This document shows positions 9,027 through 20,000 of a DNA stretch of 32,045 nucleotides, piece by piece; the first letter of the stretch is position 1; each line of letters opens with the position of its first letter. Both the position numbers and the translations under genes were made by a program. The stretch lies in contig CACLKR010000010.1 of NCBI GenBank assembly GCA_902607625.1, forward strand, positions 1-32,045. The letters are read 5' to 3'. The stretch comes from an uncultured Pelagibacteraceae bacterium (GTDB taxonomy: Bacteria > Pseudomonadota > Alphaproteobacteria > Pelagibacterales > Pelagibacteraceae). The notes below the pieces were generated by a model that was given only the letters and a program-made list of their open reading frames with translations, was not told where the DNA came from and made no database searches.

Positions 9027-11534
9027 ATGGAGAGAAAATACCTTCATGAACTTCATCCAGCTGACCATGGTTTTAAAAAAGAAGATTATAATAAAAAGAT
9101 TTATTTGCATGAATATATGGATCGTGGTTATGCAACTATTAACGAACTACTTCCATTTCTTAAAAAAACTTATTGTTCAACGATAGGAGTGGAATATATG
9201 CACATTTCAGATCCTACTGAAAAAAAATGGTTCAGAGAAAGAATGGAAAAAAAGGAAAACCAATTAAATTTTACAGATACTGGTAAAAAATTTATTTTAA
9301 ATAAACTAATTCAGGCAGAAGGATTTGAAAAATTTTTAGCCGTTAAATTTGTTGGTACCAAAAGGTTTGGCATAGATGGTGGAGAATCATTAATTCCAGC
9401 TCTAGAGCAAATAATAAAACGAGGTGGTCAGTTAGGTGTTAAAGAAATTAAAATTGGCATGCCACACAGAGGCCGACTAAATGTATTAGCAAACTTGTTA
9501 CAAAAATCATACAAAAGAATGTTTAATGAGTTTGCTGGCGAGTTTGGTTCTTCGGCAGTAGAATCAGCAGGAGATGTAAAATACCATTTAGGTGCTTCTT
9601 CTAATAGAGAATTTGATGGTAATTTAGTTCACGTAAGCGTGTCAGACAATCCTTCGCATCTTGAGGCTGTTGATCCTGTTGTATTGGGACAAACTCGTGC
9701 TAAACAATTTTTTCACAAAGATATTAAAAGACAAAAAGTAGTTCCAGTTTTAATTCATGGAGATGCTGCCTTTGCAGGCCAAGGTGTTGTTGCTGAGTGT
9801 TTTGCCATGTCGGGAGTAAGGGGACACAGTACCGGTGGAACTCTACATTTTGTAATTAACAACCAGATAGGTTTTACTACAAACCCAAGATTTGCTAGAT
9901 CTTCACCTTATCCGTCGGACATAGCAAAAATGGTTGAAGCACCAATTTTACATTGTAATGGTGATGATCCGGAAGCTGTAGTTCATTGCGCAAGAATGGC
10001 AATAGAATTCAGACATCAATTTAATAGGGATGTAGTGATTGATATGATTTGTTATCGAAGATTTGGTCATAATGAGGGAGATGAACCCTCATTTACACAG
10101 CCGATGATGTATAAAAAAATTAGACAACACCCAACAACACTTAATGTTTATGGAGAAAAGCTTATTAAGGAAGGAACAATTACTGTTGAAGAATTTAATA
10201 AAAATAAAAAGGAATTTAGGAATCTTTTGGATGAACAATTAAAAACTGCTAAAGAATACAAACCAAAACTTGAATGGTTCGAAGGAGTTTGGTCGCGGTA
10301 TAAACCTTCACGCGGTCAAGATAAAAGAGGAGTAACCGGCGTAACTCTAGACACAATTGAGAGAATTGGAAAAAGAATCACCCATATTCCTGAGGATTTT
10401 AATGTTCATCCAACTATAAGAAAAATTTTTGACAATAAGAAGAAAATGTTTGAAAACGGAACAGGATTTGATTGGGCAACAGCTGAACAGCTAGCATTTG
10501 CAACGCTATTGGAAGAGGGAACTCCAGTAAGACTTTCAGGTCAAGATTCTGGTAGAGGAACATTTAGTCAAAGACATTCAGTGCTGCGCGATCAAAAAGA
10601 TAATAGCTACTACACTCCTTTAAATAATATTTCTAAAAAGCAAAAGAGGTTTGAGGTAATCGATAGCGTACTTTCAGAGTTTGCTGTACTAGGTTTTGAA
10701 CATGGTTATACTCTTTCCGAACCAACAACTTTAGTAGTGTGGGAGGCTCAATTTGGTGACTTTGCGAATGGTGCACAAGTTATAATAGATCAGTTTATTG
10801 CAACAGGTGAAAGAAAGTGGTCAAAAGCAAGCGGTTTGGTGATGCTCTTACCTCACGGTTATGAGGGGCAAGGTCCTGAACATTCTTCAGCAAGATTAGA
10901 AAGGTTTTTACAATTATGTGCTAAAGAAAACATTCAAGTTATGAATTGCACTACACCTGCTAATTACTTTCATGCTTTACGAAGACAAATACATAGAGAT
11001 TTTAGGAAACCTTTAATAATAATGACACCTAAATCTTTACTAAGAAACAAAAGATGTGTTTCAAACATAGAAGATTTTACCAAAAAAAATTCATTTCATA
11101 GAGTTCTGCAAGATCATGCAGAGCTGAAAGAATATGGTCTAATTAAACTTAATAGTGATAAAGAAATTAAAAAAGTGGTTTTATGTTCAGGAAAAGTCTA
11201 TTTTGATCTCTTAGAAGCTAGAGAAAAAATAAGAAATAATCGGGTGTTCTTTATTCGGATAGAACAACTATATCCATTTCCGGTAAAAACTTTAGCAAAA
11301 GATTTAAAAAGATTCAAAAAAAATGCTAAGTTTTATTGGTGTCAAGAAGAACCTCAAAATATGGGAGCTTGGAACACTGCTAGAAATTACATTGAATGGA
11401 CTTTGGATCATATAAAAGCTAAAAATAGGCAAGTTGGCTATATTGGTAGAGAACCTGCCGCGTCTCCTGCTTCAGGATATTTAAAAAAACACCTTGCGCA
11501 GCAAAAAGAAATAATAGAAAAGGTACTTAGCTAG
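9027..11534 (+). CDS. sucA: 2-oxoglutarate dehydrogenase E1, catalytic part (gene broken upstream)
   Basis: Thiamine-diphosphate E1, which decarboxylates 2-oxoglutarate and transfers the succinyl group to lipoyl-E2. The first ATG in this frame is 9027, but homologous sequence begins upstream. The frame is open from 8913 and encodes LIRAYRIRGHLIANLDPLD before the ATG, which is conserved E1 sequence. Start 9027 is therefore unlikely to be the native N-terminus. The 835 residues from there include [30 protein letters not shown] (diphosphate/Mg site), [27 protein letters not shown] and [17 protein letters not shown], all typical and intact. No stop or frame break lies after 8953. Together with the 8629-8841 piece this would make a normal E1 of about 940 residues. 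sucB follows after two bases. Whether the cell makes functional enzyme depends on the two frame breaks being errors or being rescued. Confidence 0.93.
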   Translation: MERKYLHELHPADHGFKKEDYNKKIYLHEYMDRGYATINELLPFLKKTYCSTIGVEYMHISDPTEKKWFRERMEKKENQLNFTDTGKKFILNKLIQAEGFEKFLAVKFVGTKRFGIDGGESLIPALEQIIKRGGQLGVKEIKIGMPHRGRLNVLANLLQKSYKRMFNEFAGEFGSSAVESAGDVKYHLGASSNREFDGNLVHVSVSDNPSHLEAVDPVVLGQTRAKQFFHKDIKRQKVVPVLIHGDAAFAGQGVVAECFAMSGVRGHSTGGTLHFVINNQIGFTTNPRFARSSPYPSDIAKMVEAPILHCNGDDPEAVVHCARMAIEFRHQFNRDVVIDMICYRRFGHNEGDEPSFTQPMMYKKIRQHPTTLNVYGEKLIKEGTITVEEFNKNKKEFRNLLDEQLKTAKEYKPKLEWFEGVWSRYKPSRGQDKRGVTGVTLDTIERIGKRITHIPEDFNVHPTIRKIFDNKKKMFENGTGFDWATAEQLAFATLLEEGTPVRLSGQDSGRGTFSQRHSVLRDQKDNSYYTPLNNISKKQKRFEVIDSVLSEFAVLGFEHGYTLSEPTTLVVWEAQFGDFANGAQVIIDQFIATGERKWSKASGLVMLLPHGYEGQGPEHSSARLERFLQLCAKENIQVMNCTTPANYFHALRRQIHRDFRKPLIIMTPKSLLRNKRCVSNIEDFTKKNSFHRVLQDHAELKEYGLIKLNSDKEIKKVVLCSGKVYFDLLEAREKIRNNRVFFIRIEQLYPFPVKTLAKDLKRFKKNAKFYWCQEEPQNMGAWNTARNYIEWTLDHIKAKNRQVGYIGREPAASPASGYLKKHLAQQKEIIEKVLS

Positions 11535-11536
11535 GT

Positions 11537-12895
11537 ATGTCGAATCAAATTTTAGTACCGTCTTTAGGTGAATCAGTTACAGAAGCAACTGTATCCAAGT
11601 GGCTTAAACAGGTTGGCGAAGAAGTTGCCTCAGATGAACCTCTAGTGGAACTAGAAACCGATAAAGTTAATGTTGAAGTGCCATCTCCTTTAACTGGGAC
11701 ATTGTCATCAATCAAAGTAAAAGAAGGTGATACGGTAGAGGTAGGAACTTTATTAGGTGAAGTCAATGAAGGAAAATCAGATTCAATTAAAACTGTTAAA
11801 ATAGAACCGATAGACGAAGATGCACAATCCTACATACCACCCGAAATATCTAAGAAAAAAAATATTACCAAAGAGACTATAAAAAAAAATAAAAAAAAAG
11901 CTTCCAAGAAACAAGAAACTTTAACTCTTGTTGACGAGGCAAAAGAAGAAAATTCTAACGATGCTTTAATTCTGGATACTCTGGCTGAGGAAGATATTAA
12001 TAAAATAAAAGAAGAAAAATATATACCTCCTAAAACTAGAAAAAATTTATCTCCCGCGGTAAGAAAAATTGTTGAAGAACATAATATTGATATATTAAGC
12101 GTTGAAGGAACAGGTAAATCTGGAAGAATTTCAAAAGGAGATTTAATTAATTTGATGGGTAATATACCTCAACCATCAAAAAGAAAAGTTACGTATGGTC
12201 CAGAAGAGCGTGTCAAGATGACAAGATTGAGGGTAACCATTGCTAGACGTTTAAAAGAAGCTCAAAATAATGCAGCGATGTTAACTACTTTTAATGAAGT
12301 AGATATGAATAATATTATTGAAATGAAGCAAAACTACCAAGAAGATTTTCAAAGAAAATATTCTGCTAAATTAGGCTTCATGTCATTTTTTGTTAAAGCA
12401 TCTGTTGTTGCTTTAAAAAATTTTCCAGCAGTAAATGCCGAAATAGAAGACGATCATATTACTTATAAAAATTATTATAATATTTCGATTGCTATAGGAA
12501 CTGATCGAGGATTAGTTGTACCTGTTCTCAAAAAGGCTGATGAATTATCTTTTGCAGATATAGAAAGAAATATTTTATTGCTTTCCGAAAAAGCTAGGCA
12601 AGGGAAAATTACAATTAATGATCTCCAAGGCGGAACGTTTACCATTAGCAATGGTGGAATTTATGGCTCAATGCTTTCTACTCCGATTCTAAATCCACCA
12701 CAAACTGGCATTTTAGGTATGCACAATATTGTAGAAAGACCAGTAGTAAAGAATGACAATATTGTTATACGATCCATTATGTATTTGGCTTTATCTTATG
12801 ATCATAGAATAATTGATGGCAAGGAAGCTGTCTCATTTTTAAAAACTATTAAAGAATGCCTTGAAGAACCACGTAGATTATTTTTAGATCTTTAA
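11537..12895 (+). CDS. sucB: Dihydrolipoamide succinyltransferase (E2 of 2-oxoglutarate dehydrogenase)
   Basis: E2 core enzyme, 452 residues, moving the succinyl group from lipoamide to CoA. Domain order is a lipoyl domain (1-77) with the lipoylated Lys43 in [11 protein letters not shown], then a long flexible Lys/Glu-rich linker. A peripheral subunit-binding domain follows near 170-206 ([26 protein letters not shown]), and the catalytic acyltransferase domain runs from about 220. His423 and Asp427 in SYDHRIIDG are the catalytic pair. The linker is encoded by in-frame A8, A9 and A9 tracts (11854-11899). It is Lys-rich rather than the Ala/Pro-rich linker common in high-GC relatives, a plausible effect of AT bias. 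It lies between sucA and lpd with two-base spacers on both sides. Confidence 0.97.
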   Translation: MSNQILVPSLGESVTEATVSKWLKQVGEEVASDEPLVELETDKVNVEVPSPLTGTLSSIKVKEGDTVEVGTLLGEVNEGKSDSIKTVKIEPIDEDAQSYIPPEISKKKNITKETIKKNKKKASKKQETLTLVDEAKEENSNDALILDTLAEEDINKIKEEKYIPPKTRKNLSPAVRKIVEEHNIDILSVEGTGKSGRISKGDLINLMGNIPQPSKRKVTYGPEERVKMTRLRVTIARRLKEAQNNAAMLTTFNEVDMNNIIEMKQNYQEDFQRKYSAKLGFMSFFVKASVVALKNFPAVNAEIEDDHITYKNYYNISIAIGTDRGLVVPVLKKADELSFADIERNILLLSEKARQGKITINDLQGGTFTISNGGIYGSMLSTPILNPPQTGILGMHNIVERPVVKNDNIVIRSIMYLALSYDHRIIDGKEAVSFLKTIKECLEEPRRLFLDL

Positions 12896-12897
12896 TA

Positions 12898-14304
12898 ATG
12901 AATAATAATTTTGATGTGATTGTAATCGGATCGGGCCCCGGTGGGTATGTTTGTGCTATAAGATCTGCTCAATTAGGATTTAAAACAGCATGTGTGGAGT
13001 CACAAAAAACTTTAGGTGGCACATGTTTAAATGTTGGCTGCATACCTTCAAAAAGCTTATTGAATTCATCCGAAATGTACCGTAAAGCAAAAAATGAATT
13101 TAATAATTTAGGTATTGAAGCTAAAAATATCAAACTGAATTTATCTAAGATGATGAACAATAAAAACAAATCAATACTAACTCTTAATAGGGGAGTAGAA
13201 TTTTTATTTAAAAAAAATAAAATTATTCATTTAAAAGGCAAAGGTTTAATTTCTGATAAGAATATTGTGACGGTTATCAGCGATTCAGGAAAAAAAGTAA
13301 ACTATAAAGCAAAAAATATTGTAATAAGCACGGGTTCTGTACCGACATCTTTATCAGGGATAAAAATTGATGAAAAAACTATTGTTTCCTCAACAGGAGC
13401 TTTATCTTTTGATAAAATTCCAAAAAAATTAATAGTTATAGGAGGAGGTTATATTGGTTTAGAACTTTCAAGTGTTTGGAGAAGATTGGGTTCAGACGTC
13501 ACAGTTATTGAATTTTTAGACCATATTATTCCTGGGATGGACAGAGATATTTCAAATGAATTTTTAAAAATTCTAAATAAACAAGGAATTAATTTTAAGT
13601 TAGACACAAAGGTTACAAGTGTTAGTCTTATTAAAAATAAAGCAATTGTAGATTTTACAAACAATAAAAGCGCAATAAGAGAAAGATTAGAATGTAACAA
13701 AGTATTAGTTGCAGTGGGAAGAAAATCTAATATTGGCGCAGATATATCTAAATTAGGTATTAAATTAGACAATCAAGAAAAAATTCAAGTTAACAAAAAA
13801 TTTGAAACATCTATCAAAAATATTTATGCCATTGGAGACGTAATAAATAAAGGTCCAATGTTGGCGCACAAAGCAGAAGATGAAGGAATAGCTGTAGCAG
13901 AAATAATTGCTGGCCAAGCAGGACATGTTAACTATGATGTCATACCTACTGTTATTTATACTTCACCAGAAGTAGCTACAGTTGGTAAAACTGAAAAACA
14001 ACTTAAAAAAGAAAATATTAAATATAAGGTTGGAAAATTTCCATTTATAGCAAATTCACGAGCTAAAATTAATTCAGAAGCAGAAGGTTTTGTTAAAATA
14101 ATAGCAGATCAAAAAACAGATAAAGTTTTGGGAGTCTCAATAATTAGCACTGTAGCTGGAACTATGATCGCTGAATTAGCTCTTGCGCTGGAATTTGGTG
14201 CAAGCGCAGAAGATATAGCTAGAACATGTCACGCTCATCCAACTCACAATGAGGCAGTAAAAGAGGCTGCGTTGGCAGTTGATAAAAGAACAATTCATTT
14301 TTAA
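12898..14304 (+). CDS. lpd: Dihydrolipoyl dehydrogenase (E3)
   Basis: Flavoprotein disulfide reductase of 468 residues that reoxidises dihydrolipoamide on E2 and reduces NAD. The FAD Rossmann motif is GSGPGGYV near 11-18. The redox disulfide is Cys43/Cys48 in GGTCLNVGCIPSK. The NAD-binding motif is GGGYIGLE in the middle, and YAIGDV closes the FAD site. His447 and Glu452 in CHAHPTHNEAV are the catalytic base pair from the partner monomer. Position after sucB indicates it serves the 2-oxoglutarate dehydrogenase complex, though one E3 commonly also serves pyruvate dehydrogenase and the glycine cleavage system. Confidence 0.97.
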   Translation: MNNNFDVIVIGSGPGGYVCAIRSAQLGFKTACVESQKTLGGTCLNVGCIPSKSLLNSSEMYRKAKNEFNNLGIEAKNIKLNLSKMMNNKNKSILTLNRGVEFLFKKNKIIHLKGKGLISDKNIVTVISDSGKKVNYKAKNIVISTGSVPTSLSGIKIDEKTIVSSTGALSFDKIPKKLIVIGGGYIGLELSSVWRRLGSDVTVIEFLDHIIPGMDRDISNEFLKILNKQGINFKLDTKVTSVSLIKNKAIVDFTNNKSAIRERLECNKVLVAVGRKSNIGADISKLGIKLDNQEKIQVNKKFETSIKNIYAIGDVINKGPMLAHKAEDEGIAVAEIIAGQAGHVNYDVIPTVIYTSPEVATVGKTEKQLKKENIKYKVGKFPFIANSRAKINSEAEGFVKIIADQKTDKVLGVSIISTVAGTMIAELALALEFGASAEDIARTCHAHPTHNEAVKEAALAVDKRTIHF

Positions 14305-14321
14305 TAATTGTTAAAAAAAGC

Positions 14322-15026
14322 ATGATTAAAAAAGCAATGATTCTTGCGGCCGGTTTTGGCAAACGAATTAATCCTTTAACTCTAAAGAGTCCAAAGCCTC
14401 TGTTAAAAATTGGTAATGAAACATTATTATCTAATACTTTAAAATTTCTTGAGTTATTTGGAATCAAGCAGGTAGTAGTTAATGTTCATTATTTAGGAGA
14501 GCAGATCGTTGATTATGTTAATAAAAATAAATTTAAGTTAAATATTAACATAGTTAAAGAGAAAGATAAAATTTTAGATACAGGTGGCGGCGTACTAAAT
14601 GCGATTCAATATTTTTCAAATGAACCTTTTTTAATTATTAATCCTGATACAATATGGAATTCATATTACTTAAAAGAGTTAAACTTAATGGAAAAATCAT
14701 TTTTTGAAAAAAAAAATAAATGTTTACTTCTTGTTGTAAACAAGAAAAAAAGTTTTGATAAATCTATCAACGGCGACTTTAATTTAAAAAATAACTTCAT
14801 TAGTAGAAAAAATGAAAAAGATTTAAGTTACATTTATACGGGTTTACAAATTATTAAACCTGAAGTTTTTTCCAGTTTAGATGTGAAAGCTTTTTCAATA
14901 AACAGAATTTGGAACAAACTAATTAAAAGTAATGAACTATATGGATTAGAAAGCGATATTGATTTTTTCCATGTAAGTACGTTAAATATTTATAAGAATT
15001 TATTGAAAAAAAACTTTAAACGTTAA
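14322..15026 (+). CDS. Sugar-1-phosphate nucleotidyltransferase, MurU-like
   Basis: 234-residue nucleotidyltransferase-fold protein. MILAAGFGKRINPLT at 6-20 with SPKPLLKIGN is the nucleotide-binding signature. DTGGGVLNAI and LIINPDTIW (metal-binding Asp) follow the pattern of MurU, the N-acetylmuramate-1-phosphate uridylyltransferase of the cell-wall recycling bypass, which is of similar length. In many proteobacteria that gene sits beside the sugar kinase amgK, and no such neighbour is present here. It begins 17 bases after lpd and its 3' end overlaps the convergent gpmA by 11 bases. Alternatives are a glucose- or mannose-1-phosphate nucleotidyltransferase, but its short length and the TGGG motif favour MurU. 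Confidence 0.72.
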   Translation: MIKKAMILAAGFGKRINPLTLKSPKPLLKIGNETLLSNTLKFLELFGIKQVVVNVHYLGEQIVDYVNKNKFKLNINIVKEKDKILDTGGGVLNAIQYFSNEPFLIINPDTIWNSYYLKELNLMEKSFFEKKNKCLLLVVNKKKSFDKSINGDFNLKNNFISRKNEKDLSYIYTGLQIIKPEVFSSLDVKAFSINRIWNKLIKSNELYGLESDIDFFHVSTLNIYKNLLKKNFKR

Positions 15027-15711
15027 ATATTATTTTTTTAGATCTTTTAATATCGAGATATTTGTAATCTTGCACTTTTAAATTTTCTTCAAATCTAATT
15101 AAAAGTGGATTACCTGTGGGGATTTCCAACTGAATAATTTTTTCATCAGAAATATTAAAAATTTTTTTTAATAATGATCTACAACTGTTGCCGTGGAACA
15201 CAATTAAAATATTTTTTTTTGAAAGTATGAGTGGTTCTATTTTTTTCTTGTAATATGGCATTACGCGTTCGAATGTATCTTTTAGCGATTCAGTTCTAAT
15301 GTTTGAATTAATTTTTTTTTTATAGGGATGTTGATCGTCCATAGGAGGTGGAGGAATGTCAAAACTTCTTCTCCAGATTTGTACTTGTTTTTTACCATAC
15401 TTTTTTACGGTACTATCTTTATTGAGAGATGTTAAACTTCCGTAGTGTCGTTCATTTAATTCAAAAGCTTTAAAAACTTCAACTTTTTGTTTATTTAAAA
15501 TTTTTAGGATTATTTCTAAACTGTTTATCGCTCTTTTTAGTTTAGAAGTGAAATATGCATGAAATTCAATATTTAATTTCTTGATTAATTGTCCAGCAAG
15601 CTCAGCTTCTTCTTTCCCCCCTTCAGTTAAACCGATATCAGCCCAACCTGTAAATCTTTTTTCTTTATTCCAAAAGCTTTGCCCGTGCCGGACTAAAATT
15701 AGATTATGCAT
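15016..15711 (-). CDS. gpmA: 2,3-bisphosphoglycerate-dependent phosphoglycerate mutase
   Basis: Interconverts 2- and 3-phosphoglycerate; 231 residues, slightly short of the ~230-250 family range. LVRHGQSFWN (Arg8, phospho-acceptor His9), FTGWADIGLTEGG, LNERHYG (Glu87), WRRSFDIPPPP and FHGNSCRSL (His173) are the classic dPGM motifs. IPTGNPLL near the C-terminus is also typical. The usual QGLNK is TSLNK here, and the C-terminal tail is short and basic. It is the only minus-strand gene in this part. It is divergent from the VanZ-like gene with a 49-base gap and convergent with the MurU-like gene with an 11-base overlap, so neither gene has room for its own terminator between them. Confidence 0.92.
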   Translation of the reverse strand: MHNLILVRHGQSFWNKEKRFTGWADIGLTEGGKEEAELAGQLIKKLNIEFHAYFTSKLKRAINSLEIILKILNKQKVEVFKAFELNERHYGSLTSLNKDSTVKKYGKKQVQIWRRSFDIPPPPMDDQHPYKKKINSNIRTESLKDTFERVMPYYKKKIEPLILSKKNILIVFHGNSCRSLLKKIFNISDEKIIQLEIPTGNPLLIRFEENLKVQDYKYLDIKRSKKIIFNV

Positions 15712-15760
15712 TTTCTAAAAAATATTATACGACTCATTATAACCATTATATATTAGTAAA

Positions 15761-16144
15761 GTGAATAAATTTTTAAAATCTATTTTTTATATTTCAGTAT
15801 TATTTTTAATAATTATTTCGCTTTATCCAGGTAGCTTGCTTGGATATTTATTTTATGGCGATTTGGAACTTCAACCTAATTTAATTGAAAATCCTTTTGG
15901 AACAGCCATTAATCATTTTATTTGTTATACCTATGTTTCTTTGCTGGGATTTTTTCTTTATTCAAGCAGTCAAAACTTTAAAAAATTAGTTTATGGCCTG
16001 TTTTTTTTGTCAATAATTCTTGAAGTTTTTCACTTTATAGTGCCGAATCGATCTTTTGAAATCGAAGATTTATTTGGGAATATTTTAGGTGTAGTAGTTG
16101 CTTATTCTATCGTAAAGATTTATCTATTCTTTAACAAACCATGA
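15761..16144 (+). CDS. VanZ-like small membrane protein
   Basis: 127 residues with four likely membrane segments (about 5-27, 47-66, 74-92 and 105-123). The pattern with AINHFICYTYVSLLGFFLYS, a LEVFHFIVPNR loop and FEIEDLFGNILGV matches the VanZ-like family, in which a conserved P-x-R...E-x-x-D-x-x-x-N-x-x-G segment sits between the last two helices. Its biochemical role outside teicoplanin resistance in enterococci is unknown. The start is a GTG with no clear Shine-Dalgarno and no early ATG alternative. The stop overlaps the start of the next gene (ATGA at 16141-16144), suggesting coupled translation with the ATPase zeta inhibitor gene. Confidence 0.75.
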   Translation: MNKFLKSIFYISVLFLIIISLYPGSLLGYLFYGDLELQPNLIENPFGTAINHFICYTYVSLLGFFLYSSSQNFKKLVYGLFFLSIILEVFHFIVPNRSFEIEDLFGNILGVVVAYSIVKIYLFFNKP

Positions 16145-16455
16145 ATAAATTTGATGACAGAGGAAAGAGCTTTGAAAAAAAATTTCAAATGGATCAAGAG
16201 CTTCAATTTAAAGTAGAAGCACGTAGTAATAAATATTTAGCAGAATTTGTAAGTTTGAAGTTGGGAAAAACAGAGGAAGAAAAAAAAAACTACATTCAAG
16301 AAATAATCAAAGCTGATATGGAAGAAGCTGGACAAGAAGATGTATTTCGTAAAATAAAACAAGATTTTCAAACAGCTTCAATTAGTATAGAAGATGCGGA
16401 AATCAGAGATCAAATGAAGAGGGCTTTATTACGTGCAAAAGAAGATTTTAAATAA
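16141..16455 (+). CDS. F1Fo-ATPase inhibitor zeta subunit (DUF1476)
   Basis: 104-residue, highly charged, mostly helical protein starting MNKFDDRGKSFEKKF, with QELQFKVEARSNKYLAEF, then ADMEEAGQEDV and a helical C-terminus (EIRDQMKRALL). This layout matches the alphaproteobacterial zeta subunit. In Paracoccus denitrificans zeta binds F1 and blocks ATP hydrolysis through its N-terminal inhibitory region. No targeting signal is present, so it acts in the cytoplasm. It overlaps the upstream VanZ-like gene by four bases and the downstream lipoprotein gene by 23. The family assignment is firm. The inhibitory strength is known to vary between alphaproteobacteria and cannot be judged here. Confidence 0.88.
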   Translation: MNKFDDRGKSFEKKFQMDQELQFKVEARSNKYLAEFVSLKLGKTEEEKKNYIQEIIKADMEEAGQEDVFRKIKQDFQTASISIEDAEIRDQMKRALLRAKEDFK

Positions 16456-17044
16456 AAATTTAATTTTTTTAATTATTTTTTTCTTAATAGCTTCTTGCAG
16501 TTCAGTACCTAAATATCCCCAAAATGCTTGTAAAATCTTTGGGGAAAAATATTTTTATTTAAAGTATACAAGAGCAGCTTCCAAAAAATGGGGGGCACCC
16601 ATTTCAAGTATCTTAGCCGTAATTAACAAAGAGAGTGGTTTTAGAAGATTTGCGAAGCCAAAAAGAACAAAACTCTTTAAAATAATTCCTTATCGGCGTC
16701 CCAGTTCAAGCCTAGGGTTCAGCCAAGCTGTTGTAAAAACTTTTGATCTTTATAAAAAAGAAAACAATAAACCATTAGCGTTACGTATAAGTTTTCGGAA
16801 TAGCTCCGATTTTATAGGTTGGTATTTTTGGAAAACAAATAAAATTAATAAAGTTTCTTTTAATGATACCAGAAATATGTACCTAAATTATTATCTGGGA
16901 TGGCAAGCGTATAAAAACAAAGCTTACCAAACTAATAAGAAGGCAATAATATTTGCAAAGAGTGTGGAAAAACAGGCAAAAATTTACAAAAGTCAATTAC
17001 AGGAATGTAAATCCGTGTTGAACAAAAGTTATATTATCTTTTAA
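16433..17044 (+). CDS. Lipoprotein with lytic-transglycosylase (SLT-like) domain
   Basis: 203 residues. Residues 1-21 form a lipoprotein signal (basic start, hydrophobic core, lipobox L-I-A-S-Cys22), so the mature protein should be lipid-anchored in the envelope. SILAVINKESGFRRFAKP carries the SLT catalytic Glu67 (K-E-S-G-F). SSSLGFSQAV and NMYLNYYLGWQAYKN follow the pattern of the small alphaproteobacterial SLT-domain lipoproteins. It would cleave peptidoglycan glycan strands to 1,6-anhydro-muropeptides. The chosen GTG start lies inside the zeta gene and gives a complete signal peptide; I see no in-frame ATG that would do so. The 3' end overlaps the convergent RND pump gene by 11 bases. Confidence 0.75.
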   Translation: MQKKILNKNLIFLIIFFLIASCSSVPKYPQNACKIFGEKYFYLKYTRAASKKWGAPISSILAVINKESGFRRFAKPKRTKLFKIIPYRRPSSSLGFSQAVVKTFDLYKKENNKPLALRISFRNSSDFIGWYFWKTNKINKVSFNDTRNMYLNYYLGWQAYKNKAYQTNKKAIIFAKSVEKQAKIYKSQLQECKSVLNKSYIIF

Positions 17045-20000
17045 GCTCTTTACTTAATTGAATGTCAATTGCATCAATTCGTTTAGTATTTTTTGTAAGA
17101 AGAACATACATTGCGGGAGTTACATACAGTGTAAAGAAAGTAGATATAAGCATCCCTCCAAATATAGTAGCGCCAACAGCTAAACGGCTACCTTCGCCAG
17201 CACCCGGTCCTATGTTGCCAATTAACAACGGGACCATTGCAATCATAGTCGAAAGTGATGTCATAATGATTGCGCGGAATCTTCTTCTACATGCTTCTAA
17301 AGCAGCACTTTGAATATTTTTTCCAGCCCTTCTTAATTGATTTGCCCAATCTACAATTAAAATTGAATTTTTTGTAGAAATTCCAATTAAGATCACCAGG
17401 GCAATTTGTGAAAAAATATTTATGCTTGAATTAAAAAGCAAAATAAAAATAATTCCTCCAAACACACTTAATGGAACTGTTAGCATAATCACCAAGGGAT
17501 GAATAAAACTATTAAAGTTTGCCGCCATTACTAAAAAAGCTGTTAATAATGCTAACACAAATATAATAAATAATTCATTGCTGATTTCTTTAAGCTCTTC
17601 TGATTTACCTTTCCATTCAATTCGTGCATCTGGTACTTTTTTATTTACTGTTTTTTCAAGATAACCTAAAGCTTCAGAAAGCGTATAGTCTCCTACCAAT
17701 CTAGCACTAATCGTAACAGCACGCTGTCTATCATAACGTGCTAAAATTTTAGCTGAACCTACTTCTTTAAATTCAACAAGGTTAGCTAGTGATATTAACT
17801 TTCCTGTAGTTTCTGAACGTACAAAAATTTTACTTAAACTTTCACTCCTTTTTCTATTTTCTATGTCAGCCTGGAGAATAATTGGATATTCTTTTCCTTG
17901 CCTATTAAACTTTGTGACAGTTTTTCCAGAAAAAAGAGTGTTGATCGTTGATCCAATGGATTGAATTGAAACTCCTAAATCTTGGGCTTTTTTTCTATTT
18001 ATTACTAATTTTATTTCAGGTTTATTTTTAGAATAATCAGATTCAATTGCAGCTAAATTTTTATTTTTTCTTAATTCCATCATTATTGATTTTTGCCATT
18101 TTTCAAGTTGATCGTAACTGTTTCCTAACAAAACCATTTGAACTGGTTTGTTATAACTACTAACTCGAATACTTTGTGGAGATATGGGAAAAGCTAATGC
18201 TTGTGGCACTGTTACAATTTTCCCTATAGCTTTTCTCATAATTTTGACAGCACTTTCATCTCTATTTTTCCAATCATCTAGCAGCGCTATGATAATGAAA
18301 CTATTGTAAGATTTACTTGCTCGTCCAAATCCCGGCACCCTCATAATTATCCTTTTATAAGATTCTCCATCTTTTTTTATTAAAGGGATTAATCGTCTTT
18401 CTATTTCCTCTGCTTTATCAGCGGTATATTGAAATGAACTTCCCTCATCAGTTTTACCTATAACTAAATAGACTCCCCTATCTTCTTGTGGAAGTAATTC
18501 TTTGGGAGAAAAATTGAAAAGTAATACAGAAGCTATTACCACAAAAAACATAAATGTAATTATGAGTTTTTGTTTATTTATCCAATAATTTAATGTTTCT
18601 GAATAAAATTCTAAAAAGGATTTATAATATTTTTCAAATTTTAAAATGATCTTTGATTTCTTTGTATTTTTATTAAGAAATTTGCTTCCTAGCATTGGAG
18701 ATAGAGTTAAAGCCACGAAAGAAGATACAACAATTGCAAAAGTTAAAGAGATGGCGGTTTCTCTAAAGAGTGTACCCGATATTCCTTCTATAAATATTAA
18801 AGGTAAGAAAACTGCCACTAGAACTAAAGTAGTTGAAATAATAGCAAAAGTTACACTCTTAGATCCATTGACTGATGCTACTAAAGGAGTTTCTCCATTT
18901 TCTACTCTATTGTAAATTGCATCTGTCATTATTATAGAGTCGTCCACCACTATTCCTATTGCCAATATTGCTGCTAAAAGTACAAAAATGTTTATGGATA
19001 ATCCAAAGAACCACAAACCTAAAGCAGCTGAAATTAGACTAACTGGTAGTGCTATTGCAGGAACAATCACAGCTTTAAGATTTCCTAAAAATAGGTAAAT
19101 AATTATTACGACCAATACGAAGGCTATTGCTAATGTTTTATATACTTCATTTATGGCTGCATTAATGTAAGTAGCCCTATCAAAAGATACCCCTAATTTT
19201 AATCCATCAGGTAAAGTTTTACTGACTTTTTTAATACGCTCTCTTATTTTTTTTGATAATTCAACTGTAGAGGCGCCGCTTTTTGCATAAATTCCTATTC
19301 CAACAACTTTTTCATTGGGTTCACCATCTTTACTTTGTGCCTTAAAAAGTGTTTTTTCAGATACAGGTCCATATTTCACATCAGCAATATTTTCTATACG
19401 AATAACGCTATTTTTTATTTTTTTAATAGGTAATTGTTTTATAGAAGACAAATCTTTGTAAGCTTTATCAAGATTGATTGTTAAATCGATATTAGTCGCT
19501 TCTAAAGTTCCCGCTGGAAGACTGATATTTTCTTTTCTTAATGCCTGTTCAACCTCTTGTATAGTTATGTCATTAGCAGCTAGTTTTGTTGGAGAAATAT
19601 ATATTCTTACACTTAATTCACGAAGCCCACCAACCAAAATTCTTCCTACACCCTTAACATTTGAAAAGTTGTCCACCAGATACCTTCGTGTGTAGTCTCC
19701 AATTTCTAAATCACTCCAAGTTGTTGAGGAAACAGAAAGCCACATTGAGGTAGTAAAGCCAGCACTTTGTTTAAGTATTTCTGGAGCATCAGAATCTTCT
19801 GGAAGGTTGTCTGTAACTCTACTTACTCTATCTCTTATATCATTGGTTGCAGCATCAAGATCAATAGAAGTATCAAATTCAATTTTTATTGTAGCTCTAC
19901 CATTTTCGGAAGTTGAATCTATATTTTTTATTCCTTCTGCCCCACCAATCACATCTTCTATTATTTCAACGATTTCACTTGAAATAATTTCAGCAGAAGC

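Noticed and set aside
15712-15760. Several TATAAT-like boxes between gpmA and the VanZ-like gene as promoters
   Set aside because: Three overlapping matches in pure A/T sequence with no -35 at proper spacing; a promoter surely exists near here but cannot be placed.
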